From Isoetes taiwanensis (taxonomy: Eukaryota; Streptophyta; Lycopodiopsida; Isoetales; Isoetaceae): a stretch of DNA of 64,000 bases. The position numbers and the translations under genes are program-made. The number at the start of each line of letters is the position of its first letter. Position 1 is the first letter of the stretch. The notes beneath the pieces are model-generated. The model worked only from the letters and a program-made list of their open reading frames with translations, was not told the DNA's origin and did no database searches. The stretch covers positions 8,344,765 through 8,408,764 of the forward strand of contig JAJEKV010000050.1 in assembly GCA_021234155.1 (NCBI GenBank). Reading direction: 5' to 3'. Positions 43,167 to 55,180 of this stretch are shown piece by piece.

Positions 43167-44871
43167 GGTTTATGTATGAGGATGTTTTTTTTTTTTATTG
43201 AAGGCTATATTTGTCTTAATAAATTATACATAGGGGTACATATGTATATATGAGTACAAAAATCAACTTTTTTATCATGGGAAGTGATTAACCCTTTGAT
43301 CTAGCTTTTAGATTTTGAAAAAGATCTAAACTCAAGTTATACTCCAGTATCATATCTTCTTTTTTATTTTGGGAAGGCTTTGGTTTCCGAGCCGGGGATG
43401 CCGCATGTTACGCCGCGATGCGCTCCCTCCTCTCTTTGGCGCTCCTATCTCAAAGATTTCCCACTCTATTATTGCTACGCTTCGCTCAAATCGCCCATAT
43501 TCTCGCAGCTCCTCCCGGGGTTCTCTGTCCCGTGGCAAACCTGCTTTGTTGCACCACTACAGAACAAATCCGTTTACAGGCATCTCAAAGGCGCTTTGGC
43601 AAGGGGTAGACGTCATGACCACGCCCTTTTATTTATTTGCAAATGGTTTTCCATAGCAACTCATTGTCGAAATATCGTGAATGCCACTTCCGAAAATCTA
43701 TTTTTTTAGAGAAGGTAAGCAGTTGATCGCCATATTTTGAGTTCTGAAAGGATTTCGTTTTCAATACCACTGCTCTATATCTCCTCTTTCATTTTTACAA
43801 TGCTCTGTTGTCCTTTCTATGTATGTTTTTTTGTTTGCACTAGAGCACAACCTTCAGAATTTGTGTTGCTAGAAAATGTGTCTTCCATCTATCTAATTTG
43901 TGAACCATTTTGGTTGCAGATTCCGATTTGGCTCTTGCAATTGCAATTTCGTACTTAAAAGAAAGATGTTTCATAAAGAATGCAATAAACATATGGGTCC
44001 TTTTCTGAAGGTTGTGTCCATTGCATTTCAGAAGCATGATGCAGATAAATGCAGGAGCATAGGACAGTGCGGGGCTCTTTCCTTCAACCATTTTTTGTGC
44101 TCATTTTTGAAAAGCCTCTATTCTTCATAGTAGAAGAAGTCTGTGGCTGCCCTATGTGCATTGGTGAGGTTTTGATTGTTATAATATGGATTGTGACAAG
44201 TTTGTTACTTTTTAATACATTATCCTTCTAAGAAAGAAGAAGAAAAAGTGTAGTCTGTAGATTATGATACTGGTAGATCGAAGACAGTGACTTTGCTTAA
44301 AGAACATGCTGAGGTACATAAATTGTCTTTATATTGTTTATGCATTTCCATTTTAAAGAAGAAACTAATAATGTTTTCATTATCACATAGGGAACAAATT
44401 CTTTGACGTATAATAATGTACCTTTTTGGTGGACTGTCTAAAAAGCATGTTTCGCTAGAGGATTGTGCTAGAAATGAACTCTCTAAAGAGGTACACGTAC
44501 CAAACCATGTAATGTCATTGTAGGGCAATATAAAGGATTTGGAGTTTGATTGTTTTCAATATTATGCTTTCGGAATGCTAATATCAACTGTTATACTTTC
44601 AAGCCAGATTATTTCTTTCCTCACAAATAAATTGAGCCACTAACATTTTATTCATCAAATTCCATAAGGACTAGAAAGCATTGATGTTCATCTACGGTCT
44701 CTGTTATATTCCTATACTAAATATTACTTACCAGTTTGGTCCAAGCTTTTCCCTATGATTTCTTGCTATCTTTTTTTAATTTTGCAAGGTCTCTTCTTAA
44801 CGTTTAGAATATTTTGGGCCCTGTTTTGCTCAGGGTTGTTTTGTTTTGTTGGACGTAAAAATTCTTATCTT
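43167..44871. other. Sequence with possible relic exons, unassigned
   Basis: 43375-43660 is GC-richer and open in three plus frames, but these overlap and show no motif. At about 43918 an acceptor-like GGTTGCAG is followed by about 20 plus codons (DSDLALAIAISYLKERCF), which looks exon-like. Neither piece can be named. Confidence 0.3.
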
Positions 44872-45193
44872 GGGTGAAAGCATGCTACGGTGTACCACTT
44901 TTGGAACCCTCAAAAGTACCTTCACTGGGTACTTTTAAAACTGGTACTTTCTGTTTTTTCTTCCCATTAAAATCAATTCAAAACTTTTGAATTGAGGGTC
45001 AATAACATGTCAATCTATCGTTTCGGAGGATAACGATACTATTAGAGACTAAATTTAGTGAAAAAACTCTCAAACTTATTGTTTATTGAGACATTTATGC
45101 AAGTTCCTAGTACCCAGTGTTGGGTACTTTTTTGGGTAGTTTTGCACTCCCTAAAAAGAACTTTAGATGGTACACCCTAGCATGCTTTCACCC
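44872..45193. mobile_element. 322-bp MITE with 9-bp target-site duplication
   Basis: The ends are inverted repeats starting GGGTGAAAGCATGCTA followed by [CG]GGTGTACCA. TCTTATCTT flanks it perfectly on both sides (44863-44871 and 45194-45202). The centre is AT-rich and non-coding, with GGGTACTTTT words mirrored between the halves. A 9-bp duplication is typical of Mutator-like elements. It lies just upstream of the hydroxylase exon relics. Confidence 0.88.
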
Positions 45194-45239
45194 TCTTATC
45201 TTATCTTTATATGTGATTCGATTTGGAGTCCACCTATAT

Positions 45240-46075
45240 TTACATCTGTAGGTTGTTTGTATTAGGGATTAAACGAATGGGAGGCTTGATCTCAGCAGCT
45301 GATACAGGAGAACGCAATTCCTTGGCATCCGAAATTAAACATGTGATTTTCTAATGGCATCATGCGATACACTTTTGAAATGCTTGAACCGCCCTTTGTT
45401 CTATGATGTTGGAAGAGGTATGCTGGGCTCATAATTAATTATTGTTGGCTCTCTCTTATTATAACTATGGTAATATTAATTGTTTAGGTGGAGCACTTTG
45501 AATAATGGGCTCAAGAAGCTAAAGTAAAGGTCATTTGAGACCGTCTACAATGAAGAACTATGGGGTTGTGCTTGATGACATTGGCATGGAAGGCATGCTT
45601 GATCTGCTTATGACGAATTCCATCAGTTTGCTGCAAGTATGTTTTTGTCCTCACGTTGCGTTTGTGTCACATGTTTTTTTCCTGTTAGTTTTGGATTCTG
45701 AACAAGTTCTGCCTGGTGCATGCAGTGCTTTTTTGTAACGTTGGTGGTGCAACACTTGATAACCAGCATGGATTTGTTGTTGAATACAGTATAGGAAAAG
45801 ATCTTCCTTGGTAGGAAAAGGTAAGTAAGGTTGATTTCTGCCTGCTAAGAAACAATCCATTAAGATGGCTCTCATCTATGTGTGTTAAATTGTTCGTGTT
45901 TTTATTAATTGGATTATTATTTCCATTCTTTATTAGGCTTTCATGTGGATGACTCAGAAGTGATGCTCATGTTAATGGTGAAGCCCTTCCTGAGGTATTG
46001 AACTTCACTGCAAGTTGGTCATTTTCAAAATTATGACAAGGTCTGGAATTTTGGTTCAACTAGGATGGGTTTATG
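45240..46075 (+). pseudogene. PKHD-type 2OG-Fe(II) hydroxylase, middle exons
   Basis: Plus-strand exons with plausible GT-AG introns: TFEMLEPPF..MMLEE ending at GTATGC (about 45420); VEHFE.WAQEAK and MKNYGVVLDDIGMEGMLDLL (about 45488-45635); FCNVGGATLDNQHGFVVEYS (about 45727-45810); FHVDDSEV (about 45940-45990). This order matches the plant PKHD-type hydroxylase family (At1g22950-like). HVDDSEV carries the iron-binding H.D pair. Stops and one-base indels, such as after VEHFE, kill the frame. Introns are retained, so this is a DNA-level copy. The family hydroxylates an unknown substrate. Confidence 0.75.
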
Positions 46076-46124
46076 GTATGCTACATTTTAATGGTGCCAG
46101 TACAACCGTGACTAAACTTCTCAC

Positions 46125-46480
46125 AGCCTTTGCATGAAGAATTTTACGCACTTAGGAAGCTTTTTGGTTCAAACATTTCAAGAAGCTATAGAAGATGGCA
46201 ATGATCAGGCTTTAAGGTCAATATTGACAGAAGATGCTCCTGGTGTATACACACTTTTGAATGCTGGAATCATTCTTTTGTTCTATGATGCTGGATGAGG
46301 TATGCTTTAGCTCATAATTAATTATATTGACTTTTTCTTATTATAATTATGGTAATTTTGATTGTTCAGGTGGAGCACTTTAAATAATTGGCTCAAGAAA
46401 TTAAAGTAAAGGTCATGAGATCGAATACAATGAGTAACTATAAGGCTGTGCTTGATGACATTGGTATAGGATACGGGTCT
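46125..46480 (+). pseudogene. PKHD-type 2OG-Fe(II) hydroxylase, earlier exons in second position
   Basis: It reads PLHEEFYAL, then, after a frameshift, FQEAIEDGNDQALRSILTED and APGVYT, then FCSMMLDE at a GTATGC donor. After an intron comes VEHF..WLKK.KVKVM with an LDDIG end. In the family this part precedes the FHVDDSEV exon, yet here it lies downstream of it. Its last two exons duplicate 45330-45600, including the intron. The gene was therefore tandemly duplicated and both copies truncated. Confidence 0.7.
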
Positions 46481-47279
46481 CGCCCCCTGAGTATAGGACT
46501 TATCATACGGAGTGCTAAGGTGCTAATAGACCACATGGAATGATACTGGAACATCCCAGCAATCATTTCAGCCCATATGCCAATCCCTTATGTTCTATTT
46601 TCATCACATTTTGATGGCAATTCCATCATGTTCTACCATGTTTGAAGATGTTTTGAGCAGTTTGTACTCTTTTTATAACGATCAAGCTTACCAGGTATAT
46701 CATCTTTTGAAAGGTTTTATTTGTATTTTATACGTAAGTTCCACATGCTCATAATAACGTCCGGAGCCTCCAAGTATCGATTTTTCAAGAATTTGTTTTA
46801 AAACTTGCAGGTCGGAAAGGAGGAACCCGCTTTTGAACGTGCTAACAATGCCGACTATGAATATTATTTGAACAAGCGATTGTATCTGCTTAGAAGTGCT
46901 TACATGTCTTGCCTATGTTTTGTACTTATTTCCTTCTAGATATGTAGGAGATGCGTCAACATGCATGTAATCTGTTTCCTATGCCAAAATAAAACCAATG
47001 ACTTACTAGCATGACAATTTGCAAGTAGATGTCTATTTTATTGTTGAGGTCATGTGTTTTAGATCAAATACAACTGTTATTGCCTGCGCCAGCACATGCC
47101 ACTCAAAGGGCTTAACACCATGGCATATTATGTTGTTCTCTGTAATTTTTGTGGTTACTTTTTTACTCACGCATCAATGTTGTCCTTGGTGCAACACTAT
47201 AATGCTTTGTTCTCGATTTATATGTGTCTATGCACTTGAAATATATTTTTGCCAAAAATGCATTCCATACATCCATGAC
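46481..47279. other. AT-rich sequence upstream of the Helitron-like end
   Basis: No gene is recognised. Frame 47019-47312 plus has 97 codons rich in Cys, Phe and Val without a motif. If the end at 47312 is real, this stretch and the hydroxylase pieces may be Helitron cargo. Confidence 0.35.
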
Positions 47280-47312
47280 AAATGCCCGGCATCGCCGGGC
47301 ATGCGTTTCTAG
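47280..47312 (+). mobile_element. Helitron-like 3' terminus
   Basis: Hairpin GCCCGGCATCGCCGGGC, then ATGCGTTT, then CTAG followed by T. A GC-rich hairpin about 8-12 bases before a terminal CTRR, with T as the next host base, is the standard Helitron 3' end. No Rep/helicase gene and no certain 5' TC end could be found, so the element's length is unknown. Confidence 0.55.
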
Positions 47313-48092
47313 TGAGACTTAAAACTGAAAAGATCTAAAATATAGTTTTGTCGAAAGTCTGATCTCAGGCTTCTGGATTAGCAGATCCAGATGCTTCTCC
47401 AACTTTTCTCTTGTCCTTTCGACCCATGCCTTTGGTAGCAGAGATGAATGAGCAGTACAGGCAGCTACACATCTGACATTTTCTGCTCCTAAAGTTAAGT
47501 TAGTCTTTACTGGGTGGTCCATTCTCTTCCTTCTATCAGTTCAACAAGAACTGCATCCACTGCATCGCCTTCCTGTGCCATAAAAAAGTCATTCACCTAA
47601 ACCCTGAAGACCCTGAGCAGATAAAGAAAAGCAAATAGAAAAGGTACCACATTTTGATTTTTTTTTCTTTGTAGCATTCACTATGGCCAGGGGTCCATGC
47701 CAATAACACATGAGCATCATATGACTCGATCATAGCACATGATGCCAATTACACTCGAGATGTTTATAGAGTTGTGAGCATTGTCCCTCTGCCAATAATC
47801 TTGTATCAATATTAATTTGCCTAGATTGTTAGCATTGGTGCATGTTGGATTTGTAAAGAAGTAATGCACCTAGACATCACCAAATAGAGTAGCCGTACAG
47901 AAATATTGTATTGCAACTACATTGTAAACCTTTCAAACTTCTAGAAATTATGCCCATTCTAGACCTATTGATCCCTAATCAAAATTGTAATAATGTGTAG
48001 GTCTGTCTTTTGCGTTCAAATACACTTGCACTATTATTTGACTCAAGATTGTCTTTTGTTTACAGCCTCGTAGCCCTCTTGTTTCATAATAG
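47313..48092. repeat. Array fragments, including an isocyanide-synthase scrap (copy H)
   Basis: 47470-47600 is a piece of the middle exon on the minus strand (AAGTTAAGTTAGTCTTTACT and CTTCTATCAGTTCAACAAGA). 47600-47860 repeats the sequence next to copy B at 14.83-15.12 kb, and 47866-48060 is damaged 3' flank. At 48064-48092 a scrap of the C-terminal exon (CCTCGTAGCCCTCTTGTTTC) is joined to the inverted repeat that follows. Everything is non-coding. Confidence 0.6.
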
Positions 48093-48210
48093 ACCAACAC
48101 AATCTTGCTTAAGATTTGGTTAACTCCTCATCTGGCTATTCCTTCCAAATGCTTTTTTAAAAAGAGGTTGGAGAGGTCCGTCCCTAATTTTGATCATACC
48201 TGTGACATGT
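48093..48210. repeat. Inverted partner of 41756-41871
   Basis: The reverse complement reads CACAGGTATGATCAAAATTA, then GGGACGGACCTCTCC and CCAAATCTTAAGCAAGA, as at 41756-41871 with few differences. The two copies are 6.3 kb apart and enclose the Ty3 scrap, MITE, hydroxylase pieces and Helitron end. Confidence 0.75.
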
Positions 48211-48359
48211 ATAAAGAGTCTCTTGAAACATCTAGAAACTTTATATTCCTGAGATGGCTCTTACAAATCAGGCTGGCTATATAGAATAGATCCCCTAACT
48301 CTATTGTCAATCTCTAAGTGGGAGTAATACCTTTATAAATTTGGAGCATTTGGAAAATT

Positions 48360-50614
48360 TCCTTTTGCCAAATTTCCTTTGGGAAGAGGCAGTCAAAACT
48401 GCAGTGCACATACAAATGTTTTACCTTCCAAAAGCCTAGAAGGAAAAAGTCCAGAACTAGTATGGTCAGGGAAGTCTCCGAGCTATGAAATGTTTAAGGT
48501 ATATGGCTATCTTGGATACACACATGTCCCTCAGCAGTTAAGACAAAATCTTGATGACAGGTCCATTATAACCTATCTAGTTGGTTATGATGCACACTCA
48601 AAGGGATATAGGATGTATGATCCCCTAAAGAGAAGGATATTAGTGAGCAGGGACGTGACTTTTGAAGAAAAGGTTCTGTACAGACCATCAATGAGAGAAG
48701 AAGACACAAGGAAAGAGGAAAAATCTGCAGACATAAAAAATTCAGCCAATGAGAACACAAGGATGGAAGAAGACAAGATGCAGGACAATCAAGAAGATCT
48801 GGACTCAGATACAGATAGTATTGAGAACAATGAAAAGGGGGAAAGCTATGAGTCAGGGGAAAGATATGAGACTAAATTTGAAGAAAATACAGAAACAAAT
48901 AATCAAATCAGAAAAAGGAAAGGTGAAGGAGAAAGATTGCAACAAGAGGCCAAGATTGATATACAGAGGTATGGCAGGAAAGATGATGGAAGAAGTAGCA
49001 GGTTAGAAAATCTAAATGCACTAAAGGAAAATACAGGTGAAATTCACATGGTGTTAGAATCAGGAATACCAGAAAGTTTTGAGGAAGCCATTAATTCATC
49101 TGACAGTCAAAATTGGAAAGATGCAATGGCAGAAGAAATGAAATCATTCGAGAGACTTCTACATATGAGTTGGTGGATTTGCCAAAGGGGAAAATTGCCA
49201 TAGGAAACAAATGGGTATTCAAATTAAAGGTAAATGCAGATGGGAGTCCTAAATACAAAGCAAGGTTAGTGGCTCAAGGGTATTCACAAAGAAAGGGAGT
49301 TGATTTTGATGAAATATATTCACCTGTAGTTAAACTAACAAGTACTGGGATGATCACTGCTATTTCTAATGCTTTGAATCTTGATTTACATCATATGGAT
49401 GTATGCACTGCCTTTCTTAATGCAGACTTGGAAGAAGAAGTATACATGAAACAAGCTCTAGGTTTTGAAGTTGGAAAAGAAAAGGTATGGTGACTAAAGA
49501 AGGCAGTCTATGGATTGAAACAATCCCCAAGGCAATGGTATTTTTGCATTGATGGTTTCTTAAAGGAACAAAGCTTCACAAAGCTGGCAAATGATGGGAA
49601 CGTGTATTTATTAAGAAAAGGGAAGGTTTTTTGTATAATTATGTAGATGACTGCATTTTGGCAGCTAACAACTTGAACTTCTTGAATGAATGCAAGGAAA
49701 AACTCAAAAATAGGTACAAAGTGACAGATCTGGGTGAGCTGTCAAAATTCTTGGGTGTACAAGTAAAAAGGGACAGAGCAAACATGAAGATTTCTTTAAA
49801 TCAAGGTAAGTATATTAATTCTGTTTTAGAAAGATTCAATATGCAAGAATGCAATTCAGTAAAAACTCCCATTATGGCTGGAACTGAGTTGTCAAAGGAG
49901 TTATGCCCTAATAATGAAAAGGAAAGGGAGAAGATGAGTAAAGTTCCATATATACAATTGGTGGGAAGTTTACTATTCATTGCCAACAACACAAGACCTG
50001 ACATAGCATTTATAGTAAACGTCCTGAGTAGATACAATAATAATCCAGGATATGAGCATTGGTTAGCAACTAAAAAGATGTTAAGATTTTTGAAGGGAAC
50101 AAAGGATACAAGAATTATTTATTGTTCAAATGACTTGAGATTAAAATGCTATAGTGATGCAGACTGGTGTGGGGATCTAGATGAAAGAAAATCCACATCA
50201 GGGTACATTTTGATGTTAGGAGGGGCACCAATAAACTGGAGGAACAAGAAGCAATCTTCAATAGCACTTTCTACAGCTGAATCCGAATATGCATCAACTA
50301 CATTAGCAGCAAAGGAGATTATATGGACCAGGAGATTCTTGGATGAACTGGAAATAAAACAGGGAGAGAGTACAGAATTATATTGTGACAATCAAAGTTG
50401 TATAGCTATGACAAAAAACCCCGTATTGCATGAAAGAACCAAACATATTGAGATGGAAATGCATTATATTAGGGATATGGTAGACAAAGGGTTCATCCAG
50501 CTGAAGTACATTAAGTCAGAAAACCAGCTTGTAGACATTATGACTAAAGCTTTGAGCTGGAAAAGGTTTCAGAGATTGTCAACAGATTTGAATTGTAAAG
50601 ACATTAAATTATGA
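48360..50614 (+). pseudogene. Ty1/copia pol, 5'-truncated (integrase end, reverse transcriptase, RNase H)
   Basis: It begins inside the integrase C-terminal region (ALEGKSPE-type motif reading SLEGKSPELVW, then DDRSIITYLVGYDAHSKGYR and SRDVTFEE). After an acidic spacer the reverse transcriptase follows with NKWVFKLK, KARLVAQGYSQRKGVDFDEI, LDLHHMDVCTAFLNADLEEE and the catalytic YVDD at about 49640. RNase H has SDADWCGDLDERKSTSGYIL, STAESEYAS and LYCDNQSC. A frameshift near 49150, a TGA at about 49491 and another frameshift near 49620 break it. There is no gag, protease, integrase core or 5' LTR. The 327-codon 3' frame is intact. Confidence 0.92.
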
Positions 50615-50800
50615 TGTAAAAGGGAATGTTGAGGTTCATAAATTATGATATGAAAGGGGAATGTTGAGGTTCTTATCTTAATTTATTCCTGGAAGTTATG
50701 TTGAGGTTCATATATGGTTCATATCTTAACTTATTGTAGGAAGTCATGTTGAGGTTCATATCTTGATTTACTCCAGGATGTCATGTTGTAAGACCATAAA
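50615..50800 (+). repeat. Polypurine tract and 3' LTR start of the copia element
   Basis: AAAGGGAATGTTGAGGTTCA and, 36 bp on, AAAGGGGAATGTTGAGGTTC: a purine-rich tract followed by TGTTGAGG, the typical copia LTR start. The TGTTGAGGTTC word is repeated four times by 50760. The 3' end of the LTR was not located. Confidence 0.6.
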
Positions 50801-51290
50801 GGTTTATAGATAGTTGAGAACATGAAAGACATGACAAAGTATATCAGAGAAAACAAAGCATAAAGTCAGAACCTTGATGCAGAACCTTGGTGAGTTGAAT
50901 TAATTATTGACCTTATACACTTAAGGCAATATATTTCTGAATTAGATGAAGGTGATTACAAACCATTGAAATAACACATGGAATATTCGGCAGCATCATT
51001 AAAATGCCAGGTCAATACATCCATCATGCCATCCATAATCACTTAAATAAAAACTAAAACTTGTACAACTTCCTAAATACTTGGAACCTTGAATAACTTG
51101 GATAATAGATTCAATCAAATTACAAAAGCATAAGCACTAACCACATAACCTTGATCTTCATAATATGGCGTTTGACTTGAATAAGCTTGTTAAAGGATAA
51201 ATACCCTTCTCTAAATAATGTTAGCCTTTAAAAATATTAAAATTTCAAACAAACAATGGTTGATTCTTCAAAGGGACTTCAATTCTTTTC
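50801..51290. other. AT-rich sequence, perhaps the rest of the LTR
   Basis: No gene. It ends in a T-rich run (51280-51298) that is the poly(A) tail of the adjacent minus-strand LINE. Confidence 0.4.
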
Positions 51291-53245
51291 TTTTTTTTAA
51301 GGATCAAGTTAATTAATATTAATACAGAGTAAGTACAAGAAGGGCGATACTAGGGTACTCCTGCCCAAACATGAACGAGAACCCAAACAGCATGTATACC
51401 TACCTACGACTCATGGAACAAACCTGCCGATGCTGTCTACAATGAGGAGGGTCCTTTCCTAGACAGCTGCCTTAAACTGCTCTTTCCGAGGGGACGCCAG
51501 GTAAGAGAGATATAATTTGTACCTCAACTGCGGGATCAAAACCCGGGGCTGCACCTCCTCATTCCTGAACACCTTCAAGCGCCGCCGCTTCCAAATGAGC
51601 CACAGTAACCAAGCTTTACACAAATGGAAGGCCAGACACTAAAGCTGGGACCAGCCACGGGGGTACACCCTCAACAGAACCTGTTGACTCTGGAGCGAGG
51701 TGTGAAAGAGGCGCTGGACCCACTGCCATGCAGGCTGGATCTTTGAGCAAAGAAACATACAGTGCTCCAGGGTCTCAGCACAGGCACCACACATCGGACA
51801 CCGGTCGCTGATCAGCGGATTGATCCTGTGAACCCACGTGTTCACCCTCAGGGACTGGTGCACTATCTGCCATAGCAGCACCCGAATCTTGGGGGGCGAG
51901 ATTGGGTTCCACACCCACTTCCAAATGTTACCCCAGTCATCTCCCGGCACTTGGAGACTCCAGCCGTCCGAGGGAGGCAGCTCATCCTGAATTGCCAAAA
52001 GCTCGTATCAGGACTTTACGAAATTCGAGGGATCAACTTTTGGATGACAACTCCACACACGCCCCGACGCCTGCGGGGAGTTCAGCGGTAGAGCATTAGC
52101 CACTCGCGCCCAGATCGCGCAATCCCGTTCCTGGAGTCGAAACTTGTGGCGGAAAAGCTGCCAAAGTGCTAGTTGCCCCTCAACATACCACTCCCCCACC
52201 GTCAAAACCCCATGTTGTGCCCATCTGCGTTGTACAGGGGGATCAACGGATGCTGCCAGCACCAAAGGTGCTGCACCTGGACCGAGCGGGATCCACCATG
52301 GCGATGCCTCTAATTGAATACAACTGGAGGCGTCAACCGCAAACAGTGGACGGACCTGCTCCCAGGCTCGCAGGAGCCCCTTCAGAAAGGGAGAGGCATT
52401 AGCATACGGCCTGATATCTGCAAATAATGCCCACGGAAGCCGCACCGGCACGGACGGCTTACGGCAGACTATCGAGTGAGACAGCGACTGATGAAGCAGG
52501 TCCATGCCCGGTTAGTCAAGCGCATTCTCTAGAATCGCAAAGATGAACTTGGACAACAGGATCTTGCTATGGAGCGAGAGGTCCAAGAAACCGAGTCCAC
52601 CCGCAGTTTTGGGGTGCACGCATTTCCACCAGGCCACCTTGACGACCGCCCCTTCCTCATTGCCTCCCCATACAAAGTTACGAACCATAGAGGAAATTTC
52701 CCGAGCCTTGCTTTCCAGCGCCAAGATGATAGAGGCCATATAAATATGCATTGAGTATAAAACGGACTTTGCCACCGTGACCCTGCCAGCCATGGAGAGC
52801 TTCCCCCGCTTCCACCAATTAAGGTGCCAACGCAGCCCCACCAGAATGTCCTCCCAAATACCTACAGCTAAAATGTCGATGCCGAACGGAATACCCAAAA
52901 GCCTAGAGCATGTGCCCTGCGGCTGCGTTCGCCAAGGAAATTGGGACACGACCACGGGCATGGGATCTGCAGCCGGCCATAATGCCGAGCACTTCGTCCA
53001 ATTCATAAGGCAACCTGACGCAAGAGAGAATGTGTCCAGCATCTCCTTCGTGTTTAACAAATTCCTCTCGTCAGCCTGTAGGAAGAGAAAAGAGTCATCG
53101 ACGTACTGACTTCTGATCTGCTGTGACCCGTCTACCATCCTCAACCCCTCCACCACACCCGCCTCCACTGCCGAGATCAACAACTGCGAGAGGGCCTCTG
53201 CCACGATGGTAAATAGGAAGGGCGCCAATGGGCATGTTCTTCATA
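51291..53245 (-). pseudogene. L1-type LINE ORF2, 5'-truncated
   Basis: The minus strand starts inside the reverse transcriptase at PFLFTIVAEALSQLL (53225), followed by RSQYVDDSFLFLQ (YVDD at the YADD catalytic site), a SLASGCLMNWTKC motif and SRLLGIPFG, all in a 238-codon open frame (52512-53228). A second open frame, 52008-52505, covers the connecting region. The third, 51639-51998, holds the zinc finger CPMCGACAETLEHCMFLCSK after RVLLWQIVHQSLRVN. The three frames are separated by a stop near 52510 and a frame change near 52000. A T-run at 51290 marks the 3' poly(A). It is higher in GC than its surroundings and little decayed, so a fairly recent insertion. Confidence 0.92.
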
Positions 53246-55180
53246 CTTGGGAATATGTTTTGGACACATCTATATACTTGCATAAATAATATCATCAAGT
53301 GCAATATTGAGACTTTGCTAAAATATCTTTAAAATATGAACTTGGTCTGGATTCGAACAATGAACCTCGCATTTGATTGGCCACATCTCTTACGATCTGA
53401 AATAATTAGATATTGAGAATAAAGGCTTTTTCACTTTCAGATAAATAGTTTTCGCCCTTTTTCTTTATGATTTCATTCTCACGACTTTTGTTTATCGGAC
53501 AGGGCAGCGGTTATGGCGGCCGAACTCTAGCAGACGACTTACTCTCTGCACTTTGGATTACTCCTTGGTGATTGTAGGTAGGTTCAGGTCGATGTCTTGT
53601 CTTTTTTTCTCTCTTTTACCACTCAAAATAGTGCAAGGAATGGCATAGGCAGATCACAACAAGCTTATTCTCCTTTGATTTTCAGGGTTTGGCTATGGCA
53701 AAGAGATGGCAGATCATGTTACGGAGATCCAACAGGGCAAAACAAAGTGACATTTGATTTGATAGAAGGGCGGGTGGATATGGCAGGATATAATGCTGGA
53801 AATGTTTTAGCAGATGCAAGAGCAAAGAAATTTTGTCCCATTGTTTTTTCATATGATACAGAAGCAAGCGAGTCAAAAGATTAGCAGACATGAGGATTTT
53901 GTTTCTTTAAAAACATAGAGGCAAGGAAGGACAGGATATTGTTTTTTTTTTTTTTTTTTTTTTGGGAGGTATGGCGAGAACAGAGATAGATGAAGGCAAG
54001 GGCTGTAGATTTTCAAAAAAAGGTAAGCCAGTATCAAAGAGGAATATCTAGAGGCTAGCTTTAGTTGGCTTGCTTCAATCAAATCAATAAGCATATGTAA
54101 ATCTGTCTTACTTTTAATGCTTTTATTCTTATTCTGCTAGCCAGTCAAAACAAGAAAGAAGCATTTCATACCTCCACAACCAGCTCCAAACTCACAGATT
54201 CTTCTGCTAAAATATGGCCATCTTGTTTTATTTTGACAAAAACTTCAGATATACACCATGCTTTGAACATATTTTGCACTTCGAATGATATTCCAAAGAT
54301 ACACATTGCATCATAACTTAGTATCACCACCATCTTGAACTAAAGATAGGAAATATCATGCCAGCATAGTGTTGCTTTCTCGGAGTGCCCCCCAAAAAAT
54401 ATTAGCTTGATCAATGCAACCAAGGCAAACTAAAGACCAAGAGCTAACGACAATAACCAAAGCAAATCTCAAGGTATATGAGACAGGCTAAGCCTCACTC
54501 TACTGGCATCATAGATCACTCCATAATCATACCATCATAATTTCTTGCACCAAATCATATGCTTTATTCAAGATTAGAGAAGTTGAGATAAAGTTTGACA
54601 GAATCACATAATCATACTCAAAATATCATACTTCAACATAATAATATTCAACTGATCAAGAAAGATACTCACAACTTCAAGAACTTTGCCCAGATGTCAT
54701 CTTCCAAAATTGGGCCTCCCTTCTACACGAATTTTGGCTATCTTATACAAAACTGCACTTGATCCTCGCCACCAAATCTGGGCAAATCTCAACCTTAGAT
54801 CCAAATTCTAACTTCCATAAGTTCACTAGATTTTGCCAACTCAAAATCAAATCTAGGCCATCTAAACTCCTTGCAACTACCATGCTCTTCCAGATTCATG
54901 ACACATCATCAGAACGTCAACCATTGAAAATATTTCTCAAGGATTGTAATACTCCTTCAAGTCCATAGGTTCCACTTCAGTACATCATAAATGTTTCCTC
55001 CACAATATTTGCACATTTTTTATATTTTCTCCACATTACACCCATATTGTTCTCAATTTATGCACACATTTCACCAATTTAAGCACATCATGTAAAAATA
55101 GTCAAGATAAAGCACACAACAAGCCTATGGTAGCTAGGTTTAAGTATATCCTTCTTGATGGTTATCAGGCAAATTAGAGA
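53246..55180. other. AT-rich sequence without a recognised gene
   Basis: A plus frame at 53597-53884 (95 codons, with DLIEGRVDMAGYNAGNVLAD) is preceded by an acceptor-like TTTTCAG at about 53680 and could be a relic exon, but I do not recognise it. A T-run lies at 53942-53963. 54395-54520 carries the dispersed block shared with 6.33 and 41.65 kb. The remainder is featureless. Confidence 0.35.

Noticed and set aside
48360-50800. Complete, autonomous copia element
   Set aside because: No gag, protease, integrase core or 5' LTR, and pol has a stop and two frameshifts.
53335-53410. Possible tRNA gene on the minus strand (TTCATTGTTCGAATCC resembles a T-arm)
   Set aside because: I could not fit an acceptor stem, D-arm or anticodon arm around it. 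A single B-box-like word is not enough.
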